From Halomontanus rarus (GTDB lineage: Archaea; Halobacteriota; Halobacteria; Halobacteriales; Natrialbaceae), in NCBI RefSeq assembly GCF_017357405.1, contig NZ_CP071598.1:682001-746000 (forward strand): 64,000 nt of DNA. Direction: 5' to 3'. The first letter of the stretch is position 1. Each line of letters opens with the position of its first letter. Shown in pieces: positions 25,657 to 35,180 of the stretch. Both the position numbers and the translations under genes were made by a program. Under the pieces are notes generated by a model. That model was not told the origin of the DNA. It saw only the letters and a program-made list of their open reading frames with translations, and did not search any database.

Positions 25657-26448
25657 ATGACCGACACCATCGCGCGGGCGGGGATCGTCATGGACCTCCG
25701 GGCCCTCGGGCTCAAGTCCGGAGACGAGCTCGTCGTCCACAGCTCGCTGTCGAGTCTCGGCCGGGTTGAAGGTGGAGCGGAGACCGTCGTCGACGCCTTG
25801 CTCGACGTCGTCGGCGATAAGGGAACCATCGTCGCTCCAACGTTCACCTCGGGAGTCGTAGAATCGGAACCGTTCGACCCCGAGACGACGGCGTCGCAGA
25901 CGGGTGCGGTGACGGAGGCCCTGCGGACGCGCGCCGACGCGGTCCGGAGCGAACACCCCACCCACTCCGTCGCCGCCATCGGACCGGCCGCGGAGACGCT
26001 CACCGCGAACCACGCGTACGATCGGTCGCTCGGGCGAAATAGCCCGCTCCACCGGCTCGCCAGACGCGACGGACAGATCCTCCTGCTCGGCGTCGGTCAC
26101 GATCGAAACTCCTCGATCCACGTCGCCGAGGCGCTCGCCAGCCTCGCCTACAGGACGGGAACGAAGGAGGTCCTCGTCAGCGGAGACGACGGGACGGCGA
26201 CGACCGTCGAGGTCTCCCGCGTCGGCTGCGGCCGCGGGTTTCCGGTCCTCGAACCGGTCGCCGAGCAGGCCGGGCTTCTCACGCACGGGAGGGTCGGCGA
26301 GGCGGACGCCCAGTTGATGGACGGGGAAGACATCCTCCGCGTCGCGTACGGGCTCGTCAAAAAGAAGCCCGGGGCACTCCTCTGTGACGATCCCGACTGC
26401 TGGTGGTGTCCCGAGGCGCGCCAGATCCTCGAGAGTGCGAGTGAATAA
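25657..26448 (+). CDS. AAC(3)-family N-acetyltransferase-like protein
   Basis: A 263-residue protein, the usual length for the family. Segments matching aminoglycoside 3-N-acetyltransferases are GDELVVHSSLSSLGRVEGGA near the N-terminus, GTIVAPTFTSG, the EHPTHSVAAIGPAAE motif, SPLHRLARRDGQILLLGVGHDRNSS, and a C-terminal cysteine-rich tail, CDDPDCWWCPEA. In archaea these proteins probably acetylate an amino sugar or similar amine rather than an antibiotic. It sits between the isomerase and the AbgB-like gene. It is the only gene here with a strong Shine-Dalgarno site. Confidence 0.82.
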   Translation: MTDTIARAGIVMDLRALGLKSGDELVVHSSLSSLGRVEGGAETVVDALLDVVGDKGTIVAPTFTSGVVESEPFDPETTASQTGAVTEALRTRADAVRSEHPTHSVAAIGPAAETLTANHAYDRSLGRNSPLHRLARRDGQILLLGVGHDRNSSIHVAEALASLAYRTGTKEVLVSGDDGTATTVEVSRVGCGRGFPVLEPVAEQAGLLTHGRVGEADAQLMDGEDILRVAYGLVKKKPGALLCDDPDCWWCPEARQILESASE

Positions 26449-26481
26449 GAGGAGAAGCGAGAAGACGGCGACCCACGACAC

Positions 26482-27900
26482 TCAGTCCAAAACGACGTCG
26501 AACGGCGGCTCGGTATCCGCGGGCAACGGCGACACGTAGCTCCGATCATCGGTACTCTCGTCGAATTCGACCTGTGCCGTCTCGAGAACGGACGGCTTCG
26601 AGAGCAAGGTGTGGGCAGTACCGCCGAGCACCTTCGCGGCGTATACGGCACCGGCGATCCCGAAGTCACCGTTCGCGGCGACCGCCTGCCAACTGTGGCC
26701 GGGGGTACCGACCGCCCAGGTCGTCGCCCGGAACTGCCCGGTCGGAACGAGCCAACTGACATCACCGACGTCGCTCGAGCCACCGCCGACGTCGCCCTCG
26801 TCGAATGTGGGAACGGGCTCGTCGTAGAGGCTCTCTTCTCGTACCCCGTCGGCGTGGTCCTCGGGAACGTCCTCGAGACGCGCGACGATCCGCTCGTCTG
26901 GAACGGTGTCCCGAAGCTCACTGGCGAACGCCCGATCTTCGTCGGTGTAGCCGACGGTTCCGAGGTCCTGCATCGTCTCCCAGATGACGTCGGTCACGGT
27001 CCGGTTCGGAAGGTAGTCCCAGCAGCCGGTTACGTACCGCCGCTCTACCTCGGTCCGGGTCATCGCCGCGGCGGCGTCGGCGATATCGGTCAGCCAGTCG
27101 CTGATGTGGTCGACTTCGGTCCGGGTCGGCGCGCGGACGTAGTACCAGACGGTCGCCGTCGCGGGGACGACGTTCGGCGCATCCCCGCCGTCTGTGATCA
27201 CGTAGTGGACGCGTGCCGACTCGGGGATGTGCTCGCGCAGGTACTCCACGCCGGTGTTGGCGAGTTCGACGGCGTCGAGCGCGCTTCGGCCGGACTCCGG
27301 GGACGCGGCGGCGTGCGCGGACACGCCGTCGAAGGTGAACTGAATCGAGTCGAGCGCGAGCGTCCGGCCGAGACGGGGCGTGGTCAGATCCGACGGGTGC
27401 CACGTGATGGCCGCGTCGAGGTCGTCGAACGCACCGTCGCGAGCCATGAAGACTTTCCCGACGAGGGTCTCCTCGGCCGGACAGCCGTAGAACTCGACGG
27501 TCCCCGCGAGGTCACCGCGCTCGATCGCTCGTTTGACGGCGATGGCAGCACCGACGCCGGCGACTCCGAAGAGATTGTGGCCGCAGCCGTGGCCCGGGCC
27601 ACCCGCCTCGAGCGGCTCGCGTTCGGCCGTCACCCGCTGGGAGAGGCCGGGCAAGGCGTCGTACTCGCCGAGAATTCCGACCGTGGGCCCGCCGTCACCG
27701 TAGCTCGCGACGAACGCGGTCGGCATGCCTCCGATTCCGACCTCGAGATCGAACCCCGCCTCGCGCAAACGGTCGATCAGAATCTGGGCGGATTCCTCCT
27801 CGTGAAGGCCGAGTTCGGGCGTCTCCCAGATCCGGCGGGCCATCTCCTCGAGGCGTGTTCGCTGGACGTCGACGTCGTCGTAGACGGCTGAATTGCTCAT
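26482..27900 (-). CDS. M20-family amidohydrolase, AbgB-like
   Basis: A 472-residue protein. GEYDALPGLSQ, PGHGCGHNLFGVAG, FYGCPAEETLVGKV and SAHAAASPESGRSALDAVEL are signature segments of M20D amidohydrolases, with His, Cys/His and Glu-Glu metal ligands, and the layout follows p-aminobenzoyl-glutamate hydrolase subunit B. ACATTATAAACG (27922-27933) gives a TATA box about 24-32 bases before the ATG. The family cleaves N-acyl amino acid or acyl-aromatic amide bonds in the cytoplasm. It adds to the amide-hydrolase theme of the island. Confidence 0.87.
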   Translation of the reverse strand: MSNSAVYDDVDVQRTRLEEMARRIWETPELGLHEEESAQILIDRLREAGFDLEVGIGGMPTAFVASYGDGGPTVGILGEYDALPGLSQRVTAEREPLEAGGPGHGCGHNLFGVAGVGAAIAVKRAIERGDLAGTVEFYGCPAEETLVGKVFMARDGAFDDLDAAITWHPSDLTTPRLGRTLALDSIQFTFDGVSAHAAASPESGRSALDAVELANTGVEYLREHIPESARVHYVITDGGDAPNVVPATATVWYYVRAPTRTEVDHISDWLTDIADAAAAMTRTEVERRYVTGCWDYLPNRTVTDVIWETMQDLGTVGYTDEDRAFASELRDTVPDERIVARLEDVPEDHADGVREESLYDEPVPTFDEGDVGGGSSDVGDVSWLVPTGQFRATTWAVGTPGHSWQAVAANGDFGIAGAVYAAKVLGGTAHTLLSKPSVLETAQVEFDESTDDRSYVSPLPADTEPPFDVVLD

Positions 27901-28038
27901 GGCTGTAACTCACACGCGAACATTATAAACGTTCGAACCCTCGACCGAGGACGCCCCGAGAACGCGTCAACCTGCTCGGACTCGAGGGCGAATCGCCCGA
28001 GAGGTTCGGTTCCGAGAACGCCAGCGCACGCTGCGGTC

Positions 28039-29511
28039 TCAGCGGGAACTCGAGGGAGCCGACGAGCAACCGCTCGCCCCGCCATCGTCGAGCGTCCCGA
28101 CCGTCACGTCGCCGTCGGCGACGATCCGCCGGCCGGTGACGTCGACCGACGACGCGTCGATCGTTCCGTCCGCACTCGTGAGGTGGAGACCGTCCCTGTT
28201 CGCGCCGGTCTGGCGGAGACAGAGGTTTTCAATCGCGACGTCCCGTCCCGTGACGGTGATCGCTGGGCCGTCGCCCGCCTCGCCGACGATGGAGACGTTC
28301 TCGAGGGAGAGCGGGCCCTCGGCAGCGTGGGCGCGGACGACCTCCGAACCGTCCGCGTGGAACTCGAGGCGACAGTCCGCGACGGTGATCGGCCCGGTTT
28401 GACTCGGGTCGGTGTAGATCCCCATGCCGCGAGGGTGATCGCTCGTGATGTCGATATCCTGTAGCGTGCCGTCGAAGTCGTACCAGAGCCAGACGGCTCG
28501 GCTGGCGAGGCCGCCCCACGGGAGCACCGGCACTTCGTCCCGTTCGATGACGACCGTGCAGTGTTTCGCGTAGCTGCCGGAGGTCCCCAGACGGATCGCC
28601 GAGACGTTGTTGTTTCGGAAGGTGCAGTGTTCGACGCGGACCGAGCCGTCGCCGGGGCCCGGGCCGGAGCCGTAGATGCCGTTGTCCGAGAACTGCGAGA
28701 ACGTCGACTCCTCGATCAACAGATCCCCCTCGTGGAGTTCGTTGACCCAACAGCCGACTTTCCGGTGGTAGGGAATGCTCCCGTCGGGTGCCCGAACGTT
28801 CGAGACGCGGGCCTTCCCGTCGGGACCGAGCGCGCCGACGATGATCGCCGCCGGCCCCTCCTCGGCGTCGGCGGGCGAATCGACGACCTCCGACGGACCG
28901 TCGCCGACGCCCTCGAGAGCGACGTCGCGGACGACGAGATCCTCCTCGGCGACGACCGACACGCCGGTCGACGTGTCGCGGGCGGTCTGGTCGATCCGAA
29001 CGTTCTCGAGCCGAACCCGCTCGCCCCACAGCGTCAGGAGCGGTTCGTTCGTTCCCTGCGTCGGTCGGAGGGTGACGTCGCCGTCACCGACGAGCGCGAC
29101 GTTCGACACCTCCTCGCTCGCCGCGCCCTCCCCGAACCGCCAGCGTTCGAAGCCGTCGGCTGCGATCCGGTAGGTCCCCTCGGGAAGGTCGATCCGGACG
29201 TCGTCGAGCGCGACGGCCTCGGCGAGCGCGTCGTCGATCGGCTCCTCGCCGGTGTCGTCCGCGCCGAAGTCGTCGACGAGGTCGACGACGGATCGGTACT
29301 CTCCCGTCGCGGTCGCCGCCGCCCCGACGGAGAGTCCCGCGACCGCCGCGGCGGTTCCGGCTGTCGCGCGAAGGAACCCGCGCCTGGTAGCCGTCGTCGC
29401 CGAAAGCGGGTCGCCTTCAGCACTAGCACCAGTACCAACACCGGCATCGGCACCAGCACCACCATCCTCCCGGTTCGCGTCGTTCGGTCGTCCGCGTGGC
29501 CCTCGAGTCAT
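28039..29511 (-). CDS. Tat-exported right-handed beta-helix protein, copy 1
   Basis: A 490-residue protein. A twin-arginine signal (TTATRRGFLRATAGTAAAV) follows about 40 low-complexity residues. The mature part starts near VDLVDDFGADDTGEEPIDDA, a pectate-lyase-like entry motif, and continues with parallel beta-helix repeats (CTFRNNNVSAIRLGTSGSYA). It should be secreted and either binds or cleaves polysaccharide. The twin at 31900 matches it along its whole length. PIG-L lies 122 bases upstream on the same strand. Confidence 0.8.
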   Translation of the reverse strand: MTRGPRGRPNDANREDGGAGADAGVGTGASAEGDPLSATTATRRGFLRATAGTAAAVAGLSVGAAATATGEYRSVVDLVDDFGADDTGEEPIDDALAEAVALDDVRIDLPEGTYRIAADGFERWRFGEGAASEEVSNVALVGDGDVTLRPTQGTNEPLLTLWGERVRLENVRIDQTARDTSTGVSVVAEEDLVVRDVALEGVGDGPSEVVDSPADAEEGPAAIIVGALGPDGKARVSNVRAPDGSIPYHRKVGCWVNELHEGDLLIEESTFSQFSDNGIYGSGPGPGDGSVRVEHCTFRNNNVSAIRLGTSGSYAKHCTVVIERDEVPVLPWGGLASRAVWLWYDFDGTLQDIDITSDHPRGMGIYTDPSQTGPITVADCRLEFHADGSEVVRAHAAEGPLSLENVSIVGEAGDGPAITVTGRDVAIENLCLRQTGANRDGLHLTSADGTIDASSVDVTGRRIVADGDVTVGTLDDGGASGCSSAPSSSR

Positions 29512-29633
29512 GGTCTGGACGGCCGGACACAGCCACCTCTTATCAACTTGCTGTTGTCGAAAATAACTGCTCGAGTGAGTGTCTCCGCGCGTGACGTCAG
29601 TCGGGTACCGCCGGGCGAAACGAGGAGAGGCGA

Positions 29634-30476
29634 CTAGAACGGAAACAGGAGCTCCTCGTGTTCGGGCGTCATGGTGCCGCCGTACTCGCACTCCTGGAAC
29701 GCCTCGGCGTACTGGACCTCCGAACCGCGCTCTTCGCCGTAGCGGTCGATCAGCCCGTCGCGGAATCGGTCGGCGACCGCCTCGAACTCGCCGGATCGGG
29801 TCTCGACGAGCCACTCGCGGCGGTCGTCCTCGTCCTCGGGCACCTCGTCGAGAATATTCTGGTTGAAGGGCAACCACTCGTACATCTGCGAGGTGTGCTG
29901 GTGGAGCATGTCGAACTTCGACTCGATCACGTCGTCGATGTCGACGGCGACGTCGGGCTCGAGCGGGTACGGTTTCTCGAAGTCGTCGTGCATGTAGCAG
30001 ATGATCGGGTTGTAATCGAGGTGGGGCGTGTCCGGACAGATCGCGGGCACGGTCACCATGTAGGCGGCGTCCTGGACGAGATCGGAGCCGTAGCGGTGGT
30101 CCGGGTGGTAGTCGTTGGGTCGGTGACAGAGCACGAGGTCGGGTTCGAACTCGCGGATCAGTCGGATCACCTTGTTGCGGTTCTCGATGGTCGGCTCGAG
30201 TTTCCCCTCTATGATGTCGAGCGACTCGAACTCGACGCCGATCAGGTCCGCCGCGGCCTGCCCTTCGGCGCGGCGGGTGCGGGTGAGCTCGAGGCCGCCG
30301 ATCTCGTGGTGGCCGGCCTCGCCGTTGGTCAGCGAGACGAACTTCACGTTGTCGCCCCGGTCGGCCCACTTCTTCGCGGTTCCGCCGGTCTTGATGTCGC
30401 AGTCGTCGATGTGCGCGCCGATGACGAGGACGTTGATCGGTCCGTCAGCTAGGTCGTCGATGGCAGCCGTTGACAT
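29634..30476 (-). CDS. PIG-L/LmbE-family deacetylase
   Basis: A 280-residue protein starting MSTAAIDDLADGPINVLVIG. The zinc motif appears as GAHIDDCDIKTGGTA (usual AHPDD), with LCHRPNDYHPDHRYGSDLVQDA supplying the later histidines. The family removes acetyl groups from N-acetylglucosamine-type sugars. GAATTAACCG at about 30503 is a candidate TATA box. Its position beside a secreted beta-helix protein suits deacetylation of an amino-sugar breakdown product. Confidence 0.87.
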   Translation of the reverse strand: MSTAAIDDLADGPINVLVIGAHIDDCDIKTGGTAKKWADRGDNVKFVSLTNGEAGHHEIGGLELTRTRRAEGQAAADLIGVEFESLDIIEGKLEPTIENRNKVIRLIREFEPDLVLCHRPNDYHPDHRYGSDLVQDAAYMVTVPAICPDTPHLDYNPIICYMHDDFEKPYPLEPDVAVDIDDVIESKFDMLHQHTSQMYEWLPFNQNILDEVPEDEDDRREWLVETRSGEFEAVADRFRDGLIDRYGEERGSEVQYAEAFQECEYGGTMTPEHEELLFPF

Positions 30477-30697
30477 GGTCGGTGCAGGGTTTCGGGGCGA
30501 GGGAATTAACCGTTGCGCCTCCGGCGGGTTCGAGAGCAGGTAATCTTCGAGTTCGGTGTGTCGAGTTCGGTCCTCGAGTCCTGTTCTGAATCCCCGTCTC
30601 TCGAGTCGGCATCCGCGGATCGGTATCGCAGATCTGTCGGCCGCGAAGAACTAGAGTTAATTGGACCCCACCGGAAGGAGTGAACGGTTGACAGACA

Positions 30698-31792
30698 ATG
30701 ACAGCGACAGCCGGCGTAACCGTCCACGACCCGGAGCGATGCTACGAGGGGTACACGCTCCTCGCCGAAACGTACCAGTTTCCGGAGGACGCACCCGACG
30801 GAAAAGGGAAGATCTACCTCGTCGATATGGAGGGCGAGCCCGTCCACCGGTGGGAGACCGAGACCGCCGTCCAGTCGTTCTGTACGCTGCTCCCCGACGG
30901 GAACCTCCTCTACCCGACTCGAGACCGATCCGACATCACGGAGGCCGGCCTGCGCGAACTCGATCCCGAGAGCGAGGTCGTCTGGTCCTACCACTGTCGG
31001 ATCGATCACGACTTTCAGGTCAAAGACGACGGGAATCTGCTGTTACACACGATCGACGACCACATGGTCCCCGAGATCGGTCCCGAACTGATCCGAAACC
31101 CGTACATCGTCGAGATCGACCGCGAGAAGACCCTCCACTGGGAGTGGCGCGGCGAGGATCACTACGACGACCTCCGCGAGCAACTCTCCGCGGAGGACTG
31201 GGCGTACGTCGAGGACCGGATCGAGAGTGAGTTCAGTTTCGACTGGGCCCACAACAATACCCTTCAACTGATCCCGCCGAACGAGACCGCCGAGAGAGAG
31301 CGCGAGAACGGCGGCGCAGTCCGGTTCGAACCGGGGAACATCGTCTTCTCCTACCGGAGCGTCGACGTCGTCGGCGTCATCGACTACCCCAGCGGCGACA
31401 TCGTCTGGGCGTGGGGGCCGGGCGAACTCGACGGCCAGCACCTCCCGCACGTCCTCGAGAACGGCAACCTCCTGATCTTCGACAACGGAACCGAGCGCGG
31501 CTGGTCGCGCGTGCTCGAACTCGACCCGCTGACCGAGGAGATCGTCTGGGAGTACACCGGCTCGCCGAAGGAGGACTTCTTCAGCAAGTACATCGCCGGC
31601 GCTCGACGCCTCCCCAACGGCAACACGCTGATCTGCGAGGGCTGGAAGGCCCACTGTTTCGAGGTCACGCCCGACGGCGAGATCGTCTGGGACTTCGTCA
31701 GTCCGTTCGGCGAGAAGGGGTCGATGGGGAACATTTACCGGTGTCAGCGCTACTCGCCCGAGTACGTCGAGCCGCTACTCGAGTCTCTATGA
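30698..31792 (+). CDS. Arylsulfotransferase (ASST)-like beta-propeller protein
   Basis: A 364-residue protein. It shows recurring propeller strands (GKIYLVDMEGEPVHRWE, LPDGNLLYPTR, DIVWAWGPGELDGQHLPHVL, NGNLLIFDNGTERGWSRVLE, LPNGNTLICEGWKAHCFEV) typical of ASST/PQQ-like proteins. Histidines in DWAHNNTLQ and QHLPHVL match ASST-type active-site positions. No signal peptide, unlike bacterial periplasmic ASST. It may move sulfate between phenols or simply bind a ligand. It sits between two exported beta-helix genes and near sulfatases, which makes a sulfate-related role plausible. Confidence 0.72.
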   Translation: MTATAGVTVHDPERCYEGYTLLAETYQFPEDAPDGKGKIYLVDMEGEPVHRWETETAVQSFCTLLPDGNLLYPTRDRSDITEAGLRELDPESEVVWSYHCRIDHDFQVKDDGNLLLHTIDDHMVPEIGPELIRNPYIVEIDREKTLHWEWRGEDHYDDLREQLSAEDWAYVEDRIESEFSFDWAHNNTLQLIPPNETAERERENGGAVRFEPGNIVFSYRSVDVVGVIDYPSGDIVWAWGPGELDGQHLPHVLENGNLLIFDNGTERGWSRVLELDPLTEEIVWEYTGSPKEDFFSKYIAGARRLPNGNTLICEGWKAHCFEVTPDGEIVWDFVSPFGEKGSMGNIYRCQRYSPEYVEPLLESL

Positions 31793-31899
31793 GAGAGGCT
31801 TCGAGGCGTGACGAACGGAAGTCGAATCGGGGAGAGTGAGGCGCTCGAAAAGGCCGAAGCGGCCGAAAAGCCCGAGAAGCGTCCGACCGATCGACCGTA

Positions 31900-33387
31900 C
31901 TACGACAGCGGGTGACGACCTCGAGCCGACGGACAGTTCGCGCGTTCGAGGAGGTTGCGGACGGTCACGTCGCTGTCGTCGTCCGCGACGATTCGCTGGC
32001 CGGTGACGTCGATCGCGGCGTTTCGAATCGAGCCGGTCGCGTTCGAGAGACTGATACCGTCTCTGTCGTCGCCGGTCTGGGAGAGACAGAGGTTCTTCAC
32101 GTCGATATCGGCGTTTCCGAGGACCAGCGCGGTGCCGTCGCCCGCCTCGCCCGTGACGCTCACGTTCTTCGCCGAGAGGCGTTCGACGCCGGGGTCGGAA
32201 AAGCGGATGGCGGTCGCACCGTCGCCGTTCAACTCGAATCGGCAGTTCTTCACCTCGAGGGCGACGTCTCGCGTATCGTCGTTGTGGTCGAGGATGCCCT
32301 GACCGGCGGGATGGTTGTGGACGACGTCGACGTTCTCGTAGGAGCCGTCGAAGGTGTACCAGACCCAGCCGGCGCGACTCGTGATCGCGCCCCACGGTGT
32401 CGCCGGAACCTCGCCGGCTTCGGTGACGACGGTGCAATTTTTCGCGTAGCTTCCCGGCGTTCCCAGTCGGATCGCCGTGACGTTGTTGTTCTCGAAGTAG
32501 CAGTTCTCGACGCGGACGGAGCCCTGCTGCCCGAGCCCGGACTGGCCCGGGGGCGACCCGTAGAGCGCGTTGTCCGAAAAGTTCGAGAACTCACAGCGGT
32601 CGAACAGGAGGTCGCCCGCGTGCAAGAAGTTGACCCAGACACCGCCTTTCCGGCTGAACGATTCGACGCCGTCGGGCGCGCGAACGTTCTCGATCAGGCC
32701 CGTGCCGTCCTCCTCGAGGAGGCCGGGGATGAGACAGGTCGGGTCCTCCGGGATCCGCTCGTCGCCCGGTGCGGGGACCTCGACGTAGTCGCCGGTCACT
32801 GTCCCGTCGTAATGGATGTCGCGGACGACGAGCCTGTCCTCTGCGACGGCCGTGATTCCGGTCGAGGTGTCGTGGGCGGTCTGATCTACCCTGAAGTTCT
32901 CGATTCGCAGGTCCCGACCCCAGATGGTGAGGACGTTGTGTCGGCCGCCGTCCGGCGGCGTGAGCGTGACGTCCCCGTCGCCGACGAGGGCGAGGTCGCC
33001 GACGCGTCCGACCTCGTCGCCGGTCCCGAAGTCCCAGCGGGCGAACCCGTCCCCGCCCGGCCCGTTCTCGATCAGGTACTCGCCGTCGGGGAAGACGACC
33101 TTCACGCTGTCGTACTCGACGGCCTTGGCGAGCGCGTCGTTGATCGGCTCCTCGCCGGTCGGATCCGCCCCGAGGTCGTCGACGATGTCGAGGACGACGT
33201 CGTAGTCGTAGTCGGCCCCATCGGCCGCACTCACACCGCTCGAGAGACCGAATCCGGCCGTGACCGCCGCCGCTCCTGCCGCGCCTCGGAGGAACTGCCG
33301 CCTATTCGGGGGATTCGACCGCCTTCGTCGACTCTCGAACCGATTTCGGTTCGACTGACCGTCGGTCTTTCGTGACTTACGTGGCAT
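31900..33387 (-). CDS. Tat-exported right-handed beta-helix protein, copy 2
   Basis: A 495-residue protein starting MPRKSRKTDGQ. Tat signal NRRQFLRGAAGAAAVTAGFG, followed by YDVVLDIVDDLGADPTGEEP and helix coils such as CYFENNNVTAIRLGTPGSYA, which closely parallels copy 1 at 28039. Both end with DVTG-R-IVAD coils. TATA-like CGGATATAAAG (33414-33424) lies about 27-37 bases before the ATG. Secreted polysaccharide lyase or binding protein is inferred; no catalytic residues could be assigned. Confidence 0.8.
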   Translation of the reverse strand: MPRKSRKTDGQSNRNRFESRRRRSNPPNRRQFLRGAAGAAAVTAGFGLSSGVSAADGADYDYDVVLDIVDDLGADPTGEEPINDALAKAVEYDSVKVVFPDGEYLIENGPGGDGFARWDFGTGDEVGRVGDLALVGDGDVTLTPPDGGRHNVLTIWGRDLRIENFRVDQTAHDTSTGITAVAEDRLVVRDIHYDGTVTGDYVEVPAPGDERIPEDPTCLIPGLLEEDGTGLIENVRAPDGVESFSRKGGVWVNFLHAGDLLFDRCEFSNFSDNALYGSPPGQSGLGQQGSVRVENCYFENNNVTAIRLGTPGSYAKNCTVVTEAGEVPATPWGAITSRAGWVWYTFDGSYENVDVVHNHPAGQGILDHNDDTRDVALEVKNCRFELNGDGATAIRFSDPGVERLSAKNVSVTGEAGDGTALVLGNADIDVKNLCLSQTGDDRDGISLSNATGSIRNAAIDVTGQRIVADDDSDVTVRNLLERANCPSARGRHPLS

Positions 33388-33568
33388 GCTACCAGTTAGC
33401 GCAACAGTGTGTTCGGATATAAAGATATTGTAGTGGTAATCACCGATCTCGTTGATAGTAAGTCGAGAGCGTGAGAAACGACTCGAATCGACGAGCCGAG
33501 AAGCGAGGTTCGGTACAGACTCGAGCCGAATAACGCGAGCACGAGGCGGCTGCGACGAGTGAAGGTAG

Positions 33569-33578
33569 AACTATATGC
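33569..33578 (+). promoter_or_regulatory. TATA box of sulfatase copy 2
   Basis: AACTATATGC lies 22-31 bases before the ATG at 33600. It supports that start over an in-frame GTG at 33591. Confidence 0.55.
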
Positions 33579-33599
33579 CCGGGTAGACAGGTGGAAGGT

Positions 33600-35072
33600 A
33601 TGTCGGACAGACCAAACATCCTGTTCGTGGTGACTGACCAGCACCGCGGCGACTGCATCGGCGCCGATCCCGATTCGCCGCGGGACGCCGACGGCCGCTC
33701 GCTCGTCCACACGCCGAATATCGACAGTTTCATTCGAAACGGAGCGATGTTCACGCGGGCGTACACGCCGGCCCCGTCGTGCATCCCGGCGCGTCGGAGC
33801 ATGCTCACGGGACAGACGCCAGCCACCAACGGCGCTCCAGGCTGGGTGACGACCCCCTGGGAGTTCGAGCACACCTTGCCCGGAGAGCTTCGTGACGCCG
33901 GCTACCAGACGAAGCTCACCGGCAAGATCCACTCGATCCCGCCGCGAAACCACGTCGGCTTCGAGAGCATGGACCAACACGAGGCGCTGTTCGCCCACCC
34001 CGACGACGACTACACCCGGTGGCTCGAGACCGAGAGCGACGGCAACTACGACGAACTCTCCCACGGACTCGGGCGTAACTCCTGGGACCCGCGACCGTGG
34101 CACCGCGAGGAGTACGAACACCCGACGAACTGGACGACGAACCGGGCGCTCGACTTCTTAGACCAGCGCGACGAGACGCGGCCGTTCTTCCTCAACCTCT
34201 CGTACGTCCGCCCGCACACGCCGTTCGACCCGCCACAGGCCTACTGGGACATGTATATCGACCGCGAGACGCCCGATCCGTACGTGGGCGACTGGGTCGA
34301 CGACGTCCACGGCGACAAGATCCCGGCGTACCCGGCGATCAACGCCTGGCTGGCCGACCTCCCGCCGACGATCGTCCACCGGGCTCGAGCGGCGTACTAC
34401 GGCCTGATCACCCACATCGACCACCAGCTCAAACGCGTCTTCGACAAGCTCACGACGATCGGCGAACTCGAGAACACGCTCGTCGTCTTCTGCTCGGACC
34501 ACGGCGAGATGCTCGGCGACCACCACATGTGGCGCAAGACCTACGCCTACGAAGGGTCGGCTCGCGTGCCCCTCCTGGTGCAGTTCCCCGAGTCGATGGA
34601 GGCCCCGCGACGACAGCTCATCGACCGGCCGGTCGGCCTCGAGGATCTCATGCCGACGCTGCTCTCGGTTGCGGGCGTCGAAGTTCCCGAGACCGTCGAG
34701 GGGCGAAACCTCTTCGACCTGATCGAGGAACCGGAGCGAGAGGACTGGCGCGAGTGGTACCACGGCGAGCACGCCGCCGGCAGTTATGACCCCGAAAACG
34801 GCACCCAGTACCTGATCGACGGGACGATGAAGTACGTCTGGAACCCCGTTACCGGCCGCGAACTACTCTTCGACCTCGACGAGGATCCGGGTGAAGAGCG
34901 GGATCTGACGACCGACGGCGAGTACGAGACCGACCTCGAGCGCGGCCGCTCGGCGATGGTCGACCGCCTCTCGGGCCGATCCGAGGGGTTCGTCGAGGAC
35001 GGGGAACTCGTTCCGACGGACGCGGGACCGGAGGGTCTCGGCGATCCGGACGACTGTCAGTCGTCGAGTTGA
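33600..35072 (+). CDS. Type I sulfatase, copy 2
   Basis: A 490-residue protein starting MSDRPNILFVVTDQHRGDCI. The active-site signature is Cys61-Ile-Pro-Ala-Arg (PAPSCIPARRSMLTG), the alanine variant found in many archaeal and planctomycete sulfatases. FCSDHGEMLGDHHMWRK gives the later metal ligands and FLNLSYVRPHTPFDPP the substrate-side region. There is no signal peptide. It is followed by an isomerase gene 108 bases downstream on the same strand, so a sulfatase plus isomerase pairing recurs (compare the 21539-25398 locus). Confidence 0.88.
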   Translation: MSDRPNILFVVTDQHRGDCIGADPDSPRDADGRSLVHTPNIDSFIRNGAMFTRAYTPAPSCIPARRSMLTGQTPATNGAPGWVTTPWEFEHTLPGELRDAGYQTKLTGKIHSIPPRNHVGFESMDQHEALFAHPDDDYTRWLETESDGNYDELSHGLGRNSWDPRPWHREEYEHPTNWTTNRALDFLDQRDETRPFFLNLSYVRPHTPFDPPQAYWDMYIDRETPDPYVGDWVDDVHGDKIPAYPAINAWLADLPPTIVHRARAAYYGLITHIDHQLKRVFDKLTTIGELENTLVVFCSDHGEMLGDHHMWRKTYAYEGSARVPLLVQFPESMEAPRRQLIDRPVGLEDLMPTLLSVAGVEVPETVEGRNLFDLIEEPEREDWREWYHGEHAAGSYDPENGTQYLIDGTMKYVWNPVTGRELLFDLDEDPGEERDLTTDGEYETDLERGRSAMVDRLSGRSEGFVEDGELVPTDAGPEGLGDPDDCQSSS

Positions 35073-35180
35073 GACCACCGAGAGAGTCGGGATTCGAGCG
35101 GGGACGGTCGCGGTCGTGCTCGATAGTATCCACGCGACGCGGACAAAAGGGCTAAACCCCTCGCTCGTATCACGTTCGAT

